From Alligator mississippiensis (taxonomy: Eukaryota; Chordata; Crocodylia; Alligatoridae): a stretch of 64,000 nucleotides of DNA. Every line of letters begins with the position of its first letter. Position 1 is the first letter of the stretch. The notes beneath the pieces were generated by a model, which saw only the letters and a program-made list of their open reading frames with translations, searched no databases and was not told the DNA's origin. The translations under genes were made by a program, and so were the position numbers. The stretch is from NCBI RefSeq assembly GCF_030867095.1, contig NC_081835.1, positions 39,167,892-39,231,891 on the forward strand, read 5' to 3'. Shown piece by piece: positions 46,268 through 57,699 of this stretch.

Positions 46268-47028
46268 CTGAAAAAAACCCCAAGGATATTAGAGTTAGCG
46301 CTTGAAATAAGTATTACTTTTTGAGCTTGCAGTAGTAACAGAACATATTGAGAGATTTATCTTTTTTTCTGTAAATTCCTGGTAAAACTGCAACTACTCA
46401 ATTAAGTTTGGCTACTACTCATGTTTTTGGTGAAAGAATATACGAACACTAGAACAATAAAAGATTTAACAAGATAAAAATTTTGGCAGTCAGTGCCCGA
46501 AAATGTTTGAACCCCATCCTCTCCCTAAACCAACTTTACCAGCAAAGCTCACATATACCAATGACTAATATAAATATTTCAGCAAACAAATCCTATGGAA
46601 AAACAAAGGGTTACTGGTGAGCTCTAGTCTGCATGCCTAGGACTCATTTATAAATTGCTCTATCACTATTTTAAATCACTACAGGTTAATAGGTGCAAGA
46701 AATGACTATTCAACAATTGCCTGTTAAGGACAAGAGTCAGAAAAACACTGGCAGAGACAGTCCATCTAAGAGTGGAATGCAGTGGGGCTTATTATATTGC
46801 CCAGGCAAAGAGAACAATATTTGTCAGGGCATTCTACCCTGTCACTTTGACTAGAACTATATGGCAAAGCCCAAATAGTAATTTTTGTGTTTTGGTTTTT
46901 TTAAAGAGTGAGGTGGAGGAAAGGAAGCAGCTTCAGCAATTTTGTTTGACAAAGCATAGCTTGAAAAGCTATTCAAGATGTTTTGCAAGAGCTCAAAGAC
47001 AAGATCATTATCTTTTAATGATTTTTAC

Positions 47029-47112
47029 CTTTTCGTGTAGGTCATGGAAGTCACTGTAACGATGTTTGACTGTCCACTGATGACTTCCAACACTGACTTG
47101 AATAATATATAC
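47029..47112 (-). CDS. NISCH: NISCH coding exon 2 (residues 30-57), PX domain
   Basis: 84 bases, phase 0 at both ends, acceptor ...TTTCTTTAG and donor GTAAAAAT. It encodes [20 protein letters not shown] and then DFHDLHEK. The HRYSDF motif is the phosphoinositide-contacting core of PX domains (Arg-Tyr-Ser/Asp-Phe). A transposon-like inverted-repeat element ends only 22 bp upstream of the acceptor, so the branch point probably lies inside it. Confidence 0.95.
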
Positions 47113-47134
47113 CTAAAGAAAACAAAAAGCAAAG

Positions 47135-47655
47135 CAGGATGGATAAAAATCAATTATTTTTTTAATTTAATCAGATTTTTAATCAGATTTTCTTGATGTA
47201 TTCATTTTTGTTAAGATGCTTTTTAAAAAAAAGTAAACCTATATATAGTTTTAATTTAAAATAGGTTAAAGCTCAAAGGTATCATCATAGAATAGAGATT
47301 ATAACTTCTAATTATATACTGTTTGAGACAATATATTCATCACAGTGTTTCAGTTCTCAAACTATGGATTTGTGTCTCCAGGGACAACATTCTTGTTAAT
47401 AGCAGTATATAGAGATGAGAGATAACAGACCTGATTATCTAACCATCAGTCCTGTTGTCTCTCTGCAATTTGTGTATACAGAGTCAAGTCCTTACCTTTC
47501 TCTAAAAATGCAAAGTTTCAAGAATTTAAATGAATAAAGGATATCAAACAACAAGAATGCACTTTTTGTAGAACACAATGATTAAATTGAGGCTTCCTGA
47601 CCAGTGATTTAAATAATGATTTAAATTGATTTGATTTAAATCAAATTTACTCTAG
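47135..47655. mobile_element. TIR element (cagggtggat family) abutting exon 2
   Basis: Starts caggatggataaaaatcaa and ends aaatcaaatttactctag, the inverse of the family terminus. The full-length relative is at 61838-62682 in opposite orientation. Its end lies 22 bp from the exon 2 acceptor (47112/47113). Confidence 0.75.
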
Positions 47656-47777
47656 AGCAAAATAAGGTATTTGGGAAGTATTAATAAAAAAAAATATTAC
47701 TATGCAATATGTTAATGTAACAACATAAAATGATCTTGTATTAACAAAGACATGTTTATATTAAATGTGATTTAAAA

Positions 47778-49337
47778 CAGTGATTCTCCACTTCTTTAAA
47801 CTCAAGGAACCCCTCAAAAATGTAGCTCTTCATTTTCATTTTTTTCACTACAGTAAACTTCTGTTGTAAAGAACGCTGAAAGACCACAATCAGTGAGAAT
47901 GTTCTTAACACTATGAAGTTCCATTTGAAATTAAGGCTGCACGAAATTTTGCCGGCTGTTTCATTTTGACACTGTTTCAACTCATTTCGAGCTTTAACAG
48001 CAAAAGCGAATGAAACGGAGGGCTCTGAAACAGCCTCGAAACAAAACGAGGGCAGTTGAAACATTTCAAAAGTTTCGAAATGTTTCAAGTTTCGAAGCTG
48101 AAGCAAGCTGGGCTTGCCTGCAGGAAAACAGAAAGTAAGGAGAAGTACCTCATCAACCTCCTAGGTACAGAGACTCGTGGACTCAATACAGACATTGGAA
48201 TTCTGACACACTACAACCTGCTGGGCATCTGACTCCTCAGGTACCTTTCCACTTTTACCTGTGCTGCTACATCCTCCTTCCCCACCCCCCCACCCCAACC
48301 CCAGCCTGTCGCCCCCTAACGCCTCCATTTCCATTTTAACTGACTGGCTTTCTTGCCTGCATTGCATGCCAGCCTCTGGCTTGTTTACTATTCCTTCCAT
48401 CCAGGAACAGCACACACCAACTGCAGGTGCTTCCTCAGCCTGACAAAGGGTTTTTCAACCTGAAAACTTGCTAAGATACATTTCTGTAACTATTCAGTCA
48501 GTCTGTTAAAAAAATACCAGATTAGATCGACCCGAGGAACCTTGTCTACCAGTGCCATGTCCTTAGACCAACACCCCTAGCACCTGTCCCCAGTCAGCTG
48601 ATCAGAAGGACACAGGGCCCTGGGCACATCTAAGCCCCCAGGCTGGGGCTGGCAGAGAGAGTTCTCTGGCAGCTGCTGGAGAAGAAGCTCCTGCAGGAGA
48701 GGAAAGAAAGGCTCTGTGACAGTTTGGCTGCCTGAGATGCTGCTGGTGCTACTGTGCTGCTAAGTTATTATTACCTGCTGTTCTCTAAAGTGGTAGACTG
48801 GACTGAGGCAGTATAGGAGGAGGAAGACTCATTGGGGCACATTACCATATCGTGTAGAGGCCCCAGCACCACACACACACGTCACAAGTTTTGCTTGTCA
48901 GCAGTTTGAGGTGCAGTTTCCCAGAAACCCCTCTACCTATCTCCTTGAAACTTGGCAGGCTTCATGCCCTCAGAAGGGGCTACCATCCCTGCTGTTTTCA
49001 TTCAAAGACACCAAAAAATGACAAAGTTATAGGAAGTTTTGTGCTTCCCTATTATAGCCTATAGATGAAATGTCAAAACAGCAAAACAGTTTCGACAAAA
49101 CAAAACAGAACAACGCTTTCAAAATGAAATGAAACTCGAAATGAAACACTGTCCCGTCAAAACGTAAGTTGAAATGAAACAGTGCTGTTTCGCACAGCCC
49201 TATTTGAAAACTCTGGGTTTATCTTACAAATCATATTCGTACACCTAATGTGCCAACACTGAGTGACACCCCACAGCACTCTTGAAAGCATCTCAAGGGA
49301 AGTCAGGGTGCTGTGGTACCCTAGTTGAGAACCATTG
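47778..49337. mobile_element. hAT-like element containing another hAT-like element
   Basis: Outer termini cagtgattctccac and agttgagaaccattg. Flanks atttaaaa and gtagaaaa match at 5 of 8. Only about 290 bp belong to the outer element; the rest is the insertion 47931-49201. Confidence 0.65.
47931..49201. mobile_element. hAT-like element (tagggccgtgcgaa family) nested, with perfect TSD
   Basis: The TSD atttgaaa is identical at 47923-47930 and 49202-49209. Termini ttaaggctgcacgaaat and gtttcgcacagccct. It is 430 bp longer than the copy at 36541 owing to inner sequence at about 48150-48600, which includes gggtttttcaacctgaaaac and looks like part of a further repeat. Confidence 0.85.
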
Positions 49338-49394
49338 GTAGAAAAATAATCAAAACCTGTATCCGAATTTACTTAACTAATATGGTGGTTGTGC

Positions 49395-50340
49395 AACAGA
49401 GAATACAATCTCAGTTACCAGGGCAGTACAAACAGAGGCACAACTGATTTTCAGCCGACGACACCAAACTTTGGGGCAAAGCATCCACACCTGAAGACAG
49501 AAGGGCGAGATCCAGGCTGAGCTGGACAGGCTCAGCAAATGGGCGGACGAGAACCTGATGGCGTTTAACATTGAAAAATGCAAGGTTCTCCACCTTGGGA
49601 GGAAAAAACTGCAGCATCCTTATAGGCTCAGCTTGACAGTGCTACACTGGCTAGTACTATGGAAGAAAGAGACATCATTGACCACAAGATGAACATGAGC
49701 CTGCAATGCGATGCTGCAGTTAGTAAAGTGACCAAAACGCTGGCTTGCATCCATAGATGCTTCTCAAGCAGATCCCAGGACGTCATTCTCCCCTTGTACT
49801 CAGCCTTGGTGAGGCCGCAGCTGGAGTACTGCATCCAGTTTTGGGTCCCACAATTCAAAAAGGATGTGGAGAAGCTTGAGAGAGTCCAGAGAAGAGCCAC
49901 GCACATGATCAGAGGTCAGGAAAACAGACCTTACGATGACAGGCTGAGAGCTATGGGGCTCTTTAGCCTGGAAAAGTGCAGGCTCAGGGGTGATCTGATG
50001 GGCACCTATAAGTTTATCAAGGGTGACCACCAGTATCTGGGGGAACGTTTGTTCACCAGAGTCCGCCAAGGGATGACGAGGTTGAACGGTTATAAACTAC
50101 TGCAAGACCGTTTCAGGCTGGACATAAGGAAGAATTTCTTTACTGTTTGAGCCCCCAAGGTCTGAAATAGCCTGCCATCTATGGTGGTTCAAGCACCTAC
50201 ATTGAACACCTTCAAGAGTAAATTGGATGCTTATCGTTCTGGGATATTATGACCCCAGCTGACTTCCTGCTCTTCAGGCGGGAGGGCTGGACTCGATGAT
50301 CTTCCGAGGTCCCTTCCAGCCCTAATGTCTATGAAATCAT
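49395..50340 (+). mobile_element. CR1 LINE 3' fragment
   Basis: Decayed RT end, then a long clean ORF2 C-terminal frame (49659-50150: LPLYSALVRPQLEYCIQFWV, FRLDIRKNFFTV) and the 3' tail gatcttccgaggtcccttcc. The 3' junction is near 50335. Confidence 0.88.
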
Positions 50341-50344
50341 ATGA

Positions 50345-51080
50345 AACCATCTATAATTTATCCGTATGATTTAAAGATGAACTGCACAGATGACCTCAAA
50401 ATTCCATTTTTTTCCTCCCCAAAAATTTGAGCTAACATTTGCCCTAACCATTTAAGTGGGTACTCAGAAACATCCAGCATAAATCTAAAGTTACCACCTT
50501 TCAGATCTACCAAATTTGTGTCAGGTGACAACTTAACATTCCACGTGTTAAATACTTACAGCCACCTGCACCACAGAACTCTGGAACTCACAAAAGATAA
50601 GTTTCTTTTTAAATGATTTCTGGTGCCCTCAAATGGAATGAAACTTTGACAAAACAAATAATGGGATAATTCATGGTCCAATGAACACTGTGAGAAAGCA
50701 GCGCTGAATAATGACCATGACAAAACTAGAGACCGCAGACAATACCCGGGTGTCATAAACATACTTTAAAAATGTCTATGTATTATGAAACTTGAGATTT
50801 TCATTTAAGTCACACTGAAAAGTTCTAAAGGAAATTTACAATCCACCTTCTGACAGGGTGGAAGCAAGAGATTATGATGAAATTTAGATGGTACTGAAGG
50901 AAGAGAAAGACAGGACAGAACTCTACATTTACAGACTCAAATCTCCATGTGTGCAGCAACCTGAGGACACTAAAATAAAACTACAGTAAAATCCAGATGT
51001 GTTGCCAGAGATGGTTTTTGATAAACTTAATGTGCAGCAATTTACCAAATTAAGAATGAGGTGGTTATCTCCACTGGCAA
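50345..51080. other. Intron 1 sequence, no feature seen
   Basis: AT-rich spacer between the CR1 fragment and the Gypsy fragment. No LTR or repeat end could be recognised. Confidence 0.5.
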
Positions 51081-51084
51081 TTTT

Positions 51085-51920
51085 TCAGCTCTCCCCATGA
51101 TGGTAAAGGGGAGACAGTGCCTTGGGTACATGTAAGATTCCCTGTGTATTACACAGCATATTAACTGGGGTATCCCCTGTGCCAAGCTGTGGAGCAACCA
51201 GGCCAGCTTTCAGCATAGTCCGGGCACAGCCAGAATCAATGACAGCCAAGATAATCACAATCCCGATCTTGACAATAACCGTAGGCTTCAGGACTCCCGA
51301 GATGATCTTCTGCCGACCACAGCTGCAGTCCATCATTTCATCATGCGTCTCCTCCTGGAATCGCTCATTCTGATGTTGTGGGGTTTCCTCCTCGTCACCC
51401 CTCACGGGTCTGCTGAAGATTATACCATATGCTCTGGGGCCCCACATCAGTAGCATACCAGCTCCCATGATTCAATCCTTCTGAATGGTCAGGCTGGGCC
51501 CGGGGAGGGCTCAACTTCCTTAGTCGGGGCTCCCTGGTGGATGGGAGCTGGCCCTGCTCTGACAACTTTTCCTTTTCCCATCTTCTCCTTCAGCAGCAAA
51601 GGCCTCCACTTCCTCCAACATTTGAGGCTGGTACTGTCACACCCACCTTTGTGTGTCCTCCTCCAAGTCTTCCAGAAACTGTTCCAGTGTAAAGATCCCC
51701 AAGACTTCTGTTCAGGTTTTGTCTCCTGGCTTAATCCACCCGTCTATCAGATCTTGCAGCATCTAAGCCAGAAGACAGGGTTGCTGTTCCTCCCTTCTCT
51801 TCTTGGCCTGAAATTGCTGTCAGTAATATTCCAAGAAAATTTCTAGCCAGTATGGGATGATGGCTTTCACCTCATAATCTGTAGCCTCATGTCTGACTCT
51901 TACATCTTTTATTTCGAAGG
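51085..51920 (-). pseudogene. Ty3/Gypsy retrotransposon fragment: SCAN-like Gag and aspartic protease
   Basis: On the minus strand, about 51765-51575 gives a frame with two TGA stops. It contains LIDGWIKPGDKT, a stop, EVLGIFTLEQFLEDLEEDTQ and, after another stop, QYQPQMLEEVEAFAAEGE, a good match to the SCAN / Gag capsid C-terminal pattern (W.P...T.E...L...EQFL..LP..... WV....P...EEA). Downstream, 51468-51085 encodes VLKPTVIVKIG and AVIDSGCARTMLKAGLV, the DSG active site of a retropepsin. Both stops fit CpG decay of Arg CGA codons. This is the order of Gmr1-like Gypsy elements, the proposed source of vertebrate SCAN domains. No LTR was found. Confidence 0.75.
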
Positions 51921-51933
51921 GCACTACTTTTCC

Positions 51934-52063
51934 TAGTGATTCTCAACCAGGGTGTATTAAGACCTTTAAGGGTAACATAGGTTTCAAGGAGGTAAGCACT
52001 GTAATAAACTAGTTTTTGTAAATGGGGTGCCACTAAATTCACAAAAGTAATGAATCATAGAGA
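51934..52063. mobile_element. Partial hAT-like element
   Basis: Begins cctagtgattctcaaccaggg, the terminus seen at 29337 and 47778, but no right end is present before the CR1 at 52064. Confidence 0.45.
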
Positions 52064-54440
52064 AGGGCTGGAAAGGACCTCCATAGGTAATTTAATCCAG
52101 GGGTTCCCAACCTTTTATTCTGAGGACTGGCAAACCATGGGTCAGAAGTGATTCTGGATCACCAAACTGCAGACCAGCAGTGACTGCAGGCAGGAAGCCA
52201 ACCTTTTTTTATATTCAATATAAAGATGACCAACTGTTGGTCTGTAGTATGCCAGTCACTTCCAGTTTGCAGTTAGCCAGTCTGTGGTCACTTCCAGTCC
52301 AGCAGCCAACCCTTTGCGGCCCGGCACCAGGCCACAGCTCAGGAGTTGGAGACCCTTGACCAACCCAACCCCCTGCCTGAGGAAGGATCGTCTCTATCCA
52401 AACCACTCTATAAAAATCCATCTTCTACATGGTCAAGCCTGACACAAAACATAACACCCTAACCTGTCACAGGTTAAGCAGGCAGCCAATGTTCTGCTGC
52501 TGTAAAGGCTGTTAATATACATTCAAGAGATCCCAGGAAGAGGGAATCCTCTCATTACACAGGAAGGCAAAAGCCCCCACAATCCATGCCAATCTGACCA
52601 TGGGGTACAACTTCTTCCTGACTCCAAATATGAAATAGTCTTACTGTGAGCAAAGGTGCAAGAATCTCTATCTTTAAGTCTCAGCTGAAGCACTGGCACA
52701 TCCCAGTCAAAATCCCCAGCCCTGGCTGCAGCCAACACCCAAAACAAAACAAAACAACACAACCCTAACACACAGCAGCAGGAGGGGGAAGAATTACTCC
52801 CCAGCCCTATGAGGCAATTAGCAAAGTCCAGAAGCATGGAAAATACCCACAAGCAGTGTAGTGCCTCTCCAGGCATCAAGAAAAGGCACAAAGATCTGAT
52901 GCACAATTCATACAATCACACTTCCTGCCATGCCACACGTGCACAGTTTAAGGCCCGACTGTGGGACCATGCATCAGATCCTACATGCCTTATTGCCAGT
53001 TCAGGAGAAGCCCGGGCTGCAAGCTCCTAGGCTTGGGGGTGCACATGCAACCCCTTGCTGGGAGCTCTGACCAGCTGACAGGGCTCCCAGCCACAGGGGC
53101 ACCCCTGGCCACATGTTCAATTAATGGTGTGATAGGAAGGAGCCACAAAGTTACTACATGTTTTTTATGTATTAATATTGGTGACTTATTCCTTATTTTA
53201 TCATCACACCATTAAATACTTGAACATGTCATCAGGTCGCAACTTTAAATGGTGATTAACTGGTTAATCTCATCTTAAGTGTAACGTGTGGCAGGGGTCA
53301 TAGGCATAGATAGCTATGGCTAGATCATCTGCTACCAGTGGCTGCTCAACCTCTTCTTGAACACCTCCAGTGACAGAGTCCACAACTTCCCTAGGCAGTC
53401 TATTTCACTGTCTCACTGTTCTAATAGTGAAAAAGTTTATCCAGATATCCAATCAAAATTTACTTTGCTGCAACTTCAAGGTCACTGGTCTGTGTCCTAC
53501 TCTCTTCAGGAAAAGAGACAAAGGTGTTCCCCTTCTTTATGGCAGCCCTTGAGTTATTTAAAGACCATTATCATGTCCCCTCTTAACACCTTTTCAGCAA
53601 ACTGAACATGCCTAACTCCTACCTCTCCACATATTGATTTGCCTTTCAAGACCTTTATCATTGTTACCTGCCTCTGGATCCTCTCTGACTTCTCCACATT
53701 CTTTTTGAAATGTGAAGCCCCAAACCGCACACTATACTCTAGATAAGGCCTAACCAGCGCCGACTAGAGAGGCACCCTCATCTCCCATGCCTTGCACCTA
53801 ATGCTTCTATTGATGCATCCTAAAACTGTATTAGTCTTTTGTGCAGCTGCATCACACTGCACACATGTTGACTGTGGAATCTACCAAGACTCCCACATCC
53901 TTCTCCATAGCACTGCCATCCACCCAGATGCCATTCATTTTATATTTGGATTTTGATTATTCTTCACAAGGTGTAGCACCTGGCATTTGTCAGCACTGAA
54001 TTTCATTCTGTTAGCTTCAACCTAGCTTTCCAATTTATCAAGACACTTCTGAATTGTACTTCTCCAATTGACCGCCAATGTGTTCAAAATCCTTTCCATT
54101 TTTGTGCCATTTGAAGACTTGCTCAAAAAGCTTTATATTGCCAACAACCAAATCATTAATAAACAAGTTGAACAACACTGTGCCCAGCACAGACCCCTGT
54201 GGGACTCTAATCAAAGCCTCTTGCTGTTCTGACCTGGATTCATTTATAATTACCCTTTGGCTTCTGGCTATTAAGCAAGTTGTCCATCCACCTAATAGTA
54301 GTTTTGTCCAGTCCACATTTCTCCAATTGGTTTATGAAAAGGCCACGTGTGGCCTTATCAAAAGCGTTCCTGAAGTCCAGTTGATTCCCTTCACCCACCA
54401 AGTAGTTACTGTCAACAAAGGAGATCAAGTTTGACACAGT
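52064..54440 (-). mobile_element. CR1 LINE with long 3' UTR (copy 3)
   Basis: The 3' signature at 52064-52100 (catagagaagggctggaaagg) is followed by the long UTR shared with copies 1 and 2 (52360-53340). Then come the ORF2 C-terminus and RT in decayed frames up to about 54440 (near the 5' end: [36 protein letters not shown]). This is the longest copy of this subfamily in the window. A 261-bp hAT-like insertion lies at 52098-52358. Confidence 0.8.
52098..52358. mobile_element. hAT-like element nested in CR1
   Basis: Termini caggggttcccaacc and gttggagacccttg are inverted. The CR1 text resumes exactly at the right border. The 8-bp flanks atttaatc and accaaccc match only weakly, with C/T changes. 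Confidence 0.6.
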
Positions 54441-55117
54441 TTTTTCCTTTGTAAATCAATGATGGGCACTTGTAATCAGCCTTTCCTCCTCCCGATGCTT
54501 GTAAATTGACTTCCTTATTTGGCTCAAAAAATTTTCGCTGATTTTTTCCTCTATACTGCATAACCCCATGACAGGTCAGCCCCAGGAAGCAGAATAAATT
54601 TGCATGTGCAAAACATTCTTTAGCAAAGCTCAAAGCTCCTGGCCAAGGTCAAATGGTACATCTGGAGAAGGCTCCACGTTTAGGAGTATTCCCCTAAGGG
54701 CTGTGGTTGGGACTGGTTAACAGGACCTGGGAGCACCCACAGGCGGAGTGAGGGCTTAAGGAAGGTCAAGGGAGAAAACCGTACTGGACCTTCTCAGGGA
54801 CTGATTAGGGGGTTGTGAGAGGCATTCCCTGTAAGGCAATCTACAAGAAGCAAACTTGCCAAAATCGACTTGCAAAAGCTGCAGCCAGAGCAGCTGAGAC
54901 TCCAGAGCAGCAAGTTGCAAGATGAGAAACAAATAGAGCAGCAAAGGCTGCATCCAGGAACTGGCCCTGAAGGGAAAAAGAAAACTCTGCATTCTTCTAC
55001 AATCCAGCCTTGAATTACAGTTCTGATCCATTAGTTGCAATTGGCTCAATGGCGACTTTTTGCAGCCACTGCCTTGCAATGAGATGGAAAGGAGAAGCCC
55101 CAAATGAATGATCCTCC
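54441..55117. other. Unassigned sequence before the Helitron helicase
   Basis: Holds no recognisable coding motif. It could be the decayed upstream Helitron part or another repeat (for example the block 54650-54780 with gggactggttaacaggacctg). No TC-type Helitron 5' end was identified. Confidence 0.4.
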
Positions 55118-57270
55118 TTGTCAAATCCTCAACAACTATGGGACAACCACAAGGAGAATCTGGCACAGGATATTTTGCATTGGGCACAAGCGCAAAATCC
55201 AAACCTTGAACTGGACTACAGTGATGCCATCTTCAATCACGCTCTCATTATCATTGAGGACAAGATCAAGGCTTTGGGTGGCTCTGACCTCAAAACTTCT
55301 GGCCTTCCTGACCCACAACGAGACAATGATAATGAGCTGATAAATGAAATTTTGAAAGAGACCAATTACAACATTGATGACCAGCTTACTAAATACATAC
55401 ACTATAATGAGCCAAGTCTGGTCCCAGACCAAAGAGAAGCCTTCAACAAGATTACTCAAGCAGTTTTCAATGGGAGTGGTGGCATCTTCTTTCCAGATGC
55501 TCCAGGTAGAACTGGGAAAACTTTTCTCCTCAATCTTCTTTTGGCCAAAATCTGGCAGACAAACAGGACTGCCTTTGCAGTGGCATCATCAAGCATTGCT
55601 GCCACACTGTTGACAGGAGGAAGAACAGCTCACTCAGCCTTCAAGTTGCCCTTAAAACTGGCAAGTGCAGAGGCACCAACCTGCAACACTGCTGGGGTAC
55701 TGGCAAGGCAAACGTCCTGCAGAAGTACCAGCTCATTGTCTGGGATGAGTCTCTCACACAGTGTCTCACAAAGCTGCCTTAGAGGCTCTTGATCGCATCC
55801 TCCAAGATCTTCGACATAATGACAAAACAATGGGAGGAATGACTCTGGTGTTGGCTGGGAATTTTCGACAGACACTGCCAGTCATTCCACATGGAACCAA
55901 AGCTGATGAACTACAGGCTTGCCTCAAAGCTTCATACATTTGGAAAAACATTCAGGGACTCAGCCTCATGACCAACATACGAGTGCATCTAACACAGGGG
56001 TGGGCAATTATTTTGGGTGGTGGACCGCTTACTGAGTTTTGGCAAGCCATCGAGGGCCACATGACAGGCAGCCAGGGGCAAATAAATATTAATTTTCTAA
56101 ATTTTTTTTAGAAAGCAGCCATGGGCCTGACAGAATGGCCTGGTGGGCCGCATCCAGCCCGCGGGCCGCATTTTGCCCGCCCCTGATCTAACAGGTGATG
56201 AATTTGCTGGAGAGTTTGCTGCAAACCTGCTCAAACTGGGAAATGGGGCCATGGTATCAAGATGGAACTATCTCAATGAACAACATTGGGAAAACAGTTG
56301 CAACACTTCAAGAACTGAAAGAGGCAGTTTTTCCAAATGTTGTGCATCACCTTCATGACCACAAGTAGCTATGCCAAAGAGCCATCCCAGCACCAAAAAA
56401 TGATGCAGTCAATACCATAAACAAACACCTTCTTTCTCAATTGCCTGGCACTGTGCAAAAATACAAGTCAGTGGACAATGTCCCAGACACCAATGAGGCA
56501 GCCAACTACCCAACAGAATTTCTCAACTCTCTCGAACCACCAGGTGTGCCTTCACACAATCTGGAGCTCAAAATTGGTGCACCCATCATTCTTCTCAGGA
56601 GTCTGGACCCACCAGCACTCTGCAATGGAGCACAATTGGCTGTCAACAAGCTCATGCCACAGGTCATGCAGCGGGACAGGATGTCTTCATTCCAATCATT
56701 TCCTCTGACCTGCCATTTCAATTTAAATGGCTCCAGTTCCCGATCCACCTCAGTTTTGCCATGAGCATCAACAAGACACAGGGACAATCACTCAAAGTTG
56801 ATGGCCTCAACCTGTGAAGCCCATGCTTTCCTCATGGCCAACTCTATGTTGGTTGTTCCAGAGTCGGCAATGACAAAAACCTTTTCATCTTGGCACCAGA
56901 TGGCAAAACATGCAACACTGTCTATCCTGAAGCTCTACACTGATAAAAAAGGGTCAAACACCATCATAAACTGCAATAGAAAAATGTGATGTGAAATCCT
57001 CAGTGCTATGCTAAAGTCTCACAAAGTAAATAAATAATTCTACCTCACAATTCAGTTGTTTAATACATTTAAATGTTCAACTTTTATAGGTTTTTGTTAT
57101 GACCAAAAGCTCACTGTCAAGCTGTATCACACAAGTACAATAGGATACAAAACTAAACACATACACACAGCTTATTAGTAGGTGGATATAAAACAGAATG
57201 AAAATATTTTATTTATAGAACATTAACATTTGATTACTGCAACCTGTGCAAAGCTGGGTACTTTGGCTAG
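55118..57270 (+). mobile_element. Helitron fragment with Pif1-like helicase
   Basis: A reading frame from 55118 encodes the helicase half of a RepHel protein. It contains NPQQLWDNHKENLAQDILHW, Walker A in the form DAPGRTGKTFLLNLLLAKIW (usual GPGGTGKT, so one Gly is Arg), SSSIAATLLTGGRTAHSAFK, a frameshifted Walker B region (IVWDE becomes LSGMS), GNFRQTLPVIPHGTKADE and, in another frame, CFPHGQLYVGCSRVGNDKNL near 56824. The gene is split by a hAT-like insertion (55995-56185) and several frameshifts. The 3' end looks typical: an imperfect hairpin (57243-57258) then CTAG at 57267-57270 followed by T. The Rep domain and 5' end are not seen, so it is 5'-truncated. Confidence 0.85.
55995..56185. 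mobile_element. hAT-like MITE inside Helitron helicase, perfect 8-bp TSD
   Basis: The TSD atctaaca is identical at 55987-55994 and 56186-56193. Termini caggggtgggcaattattt and cattttgcccgcccctg. Same family as 30238-30424, opposite orientation. Removing it restores the helicase frame from MTNIRVHLT into GDEFAGEFAANLL, which confirms the boundaries. Confidence 0.93.
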
Positions 57271-57699
57271 TTTTAAATAAAGGGTTCAACAAAAGCTACA
57301 GCACCTCAGAGGGCCTGTGCAGAAATCTTCTATGACAAAATATACTACTAGCTACTTCAGTACTGGCTAATTCAGGGATTGGGGAAGGGGGGTAGAGGGG
57401 AGGCATGCTAAGGACAGGCCGGGTCAGTAGTGCCGTGCAGCACCGTGCCTCTGCAGGCAGGCAGTGGTGCCAGGGGGGGGGAAAGTCTTGGGGGGGTATA
57501 GTCCCCCCCCCGCAAATTCACCTCAGCCCCTCATAGCCACTCTTTCGAGCACCGCCACCTGCCTGCAGAGGCCTGAGCCAGCTCGGCCCCGTGCACAGCC
57601 ATGCAGCAGCTCCCTGCTGGTCAGTGCAACAGGGCCCACTGGGAGCGGAAGCCACCGACAGTTTGTGGGCTGGAGGGGGGTCCTGTGGGGGGAAAGCGT

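Noticed and set aside
54756..55202. 148-codon minus-strand frame
   Set aside because: No domain, antisense to the Helitron start region, Leu/Gln/Ser-rich without conservation; judged a chance frame.
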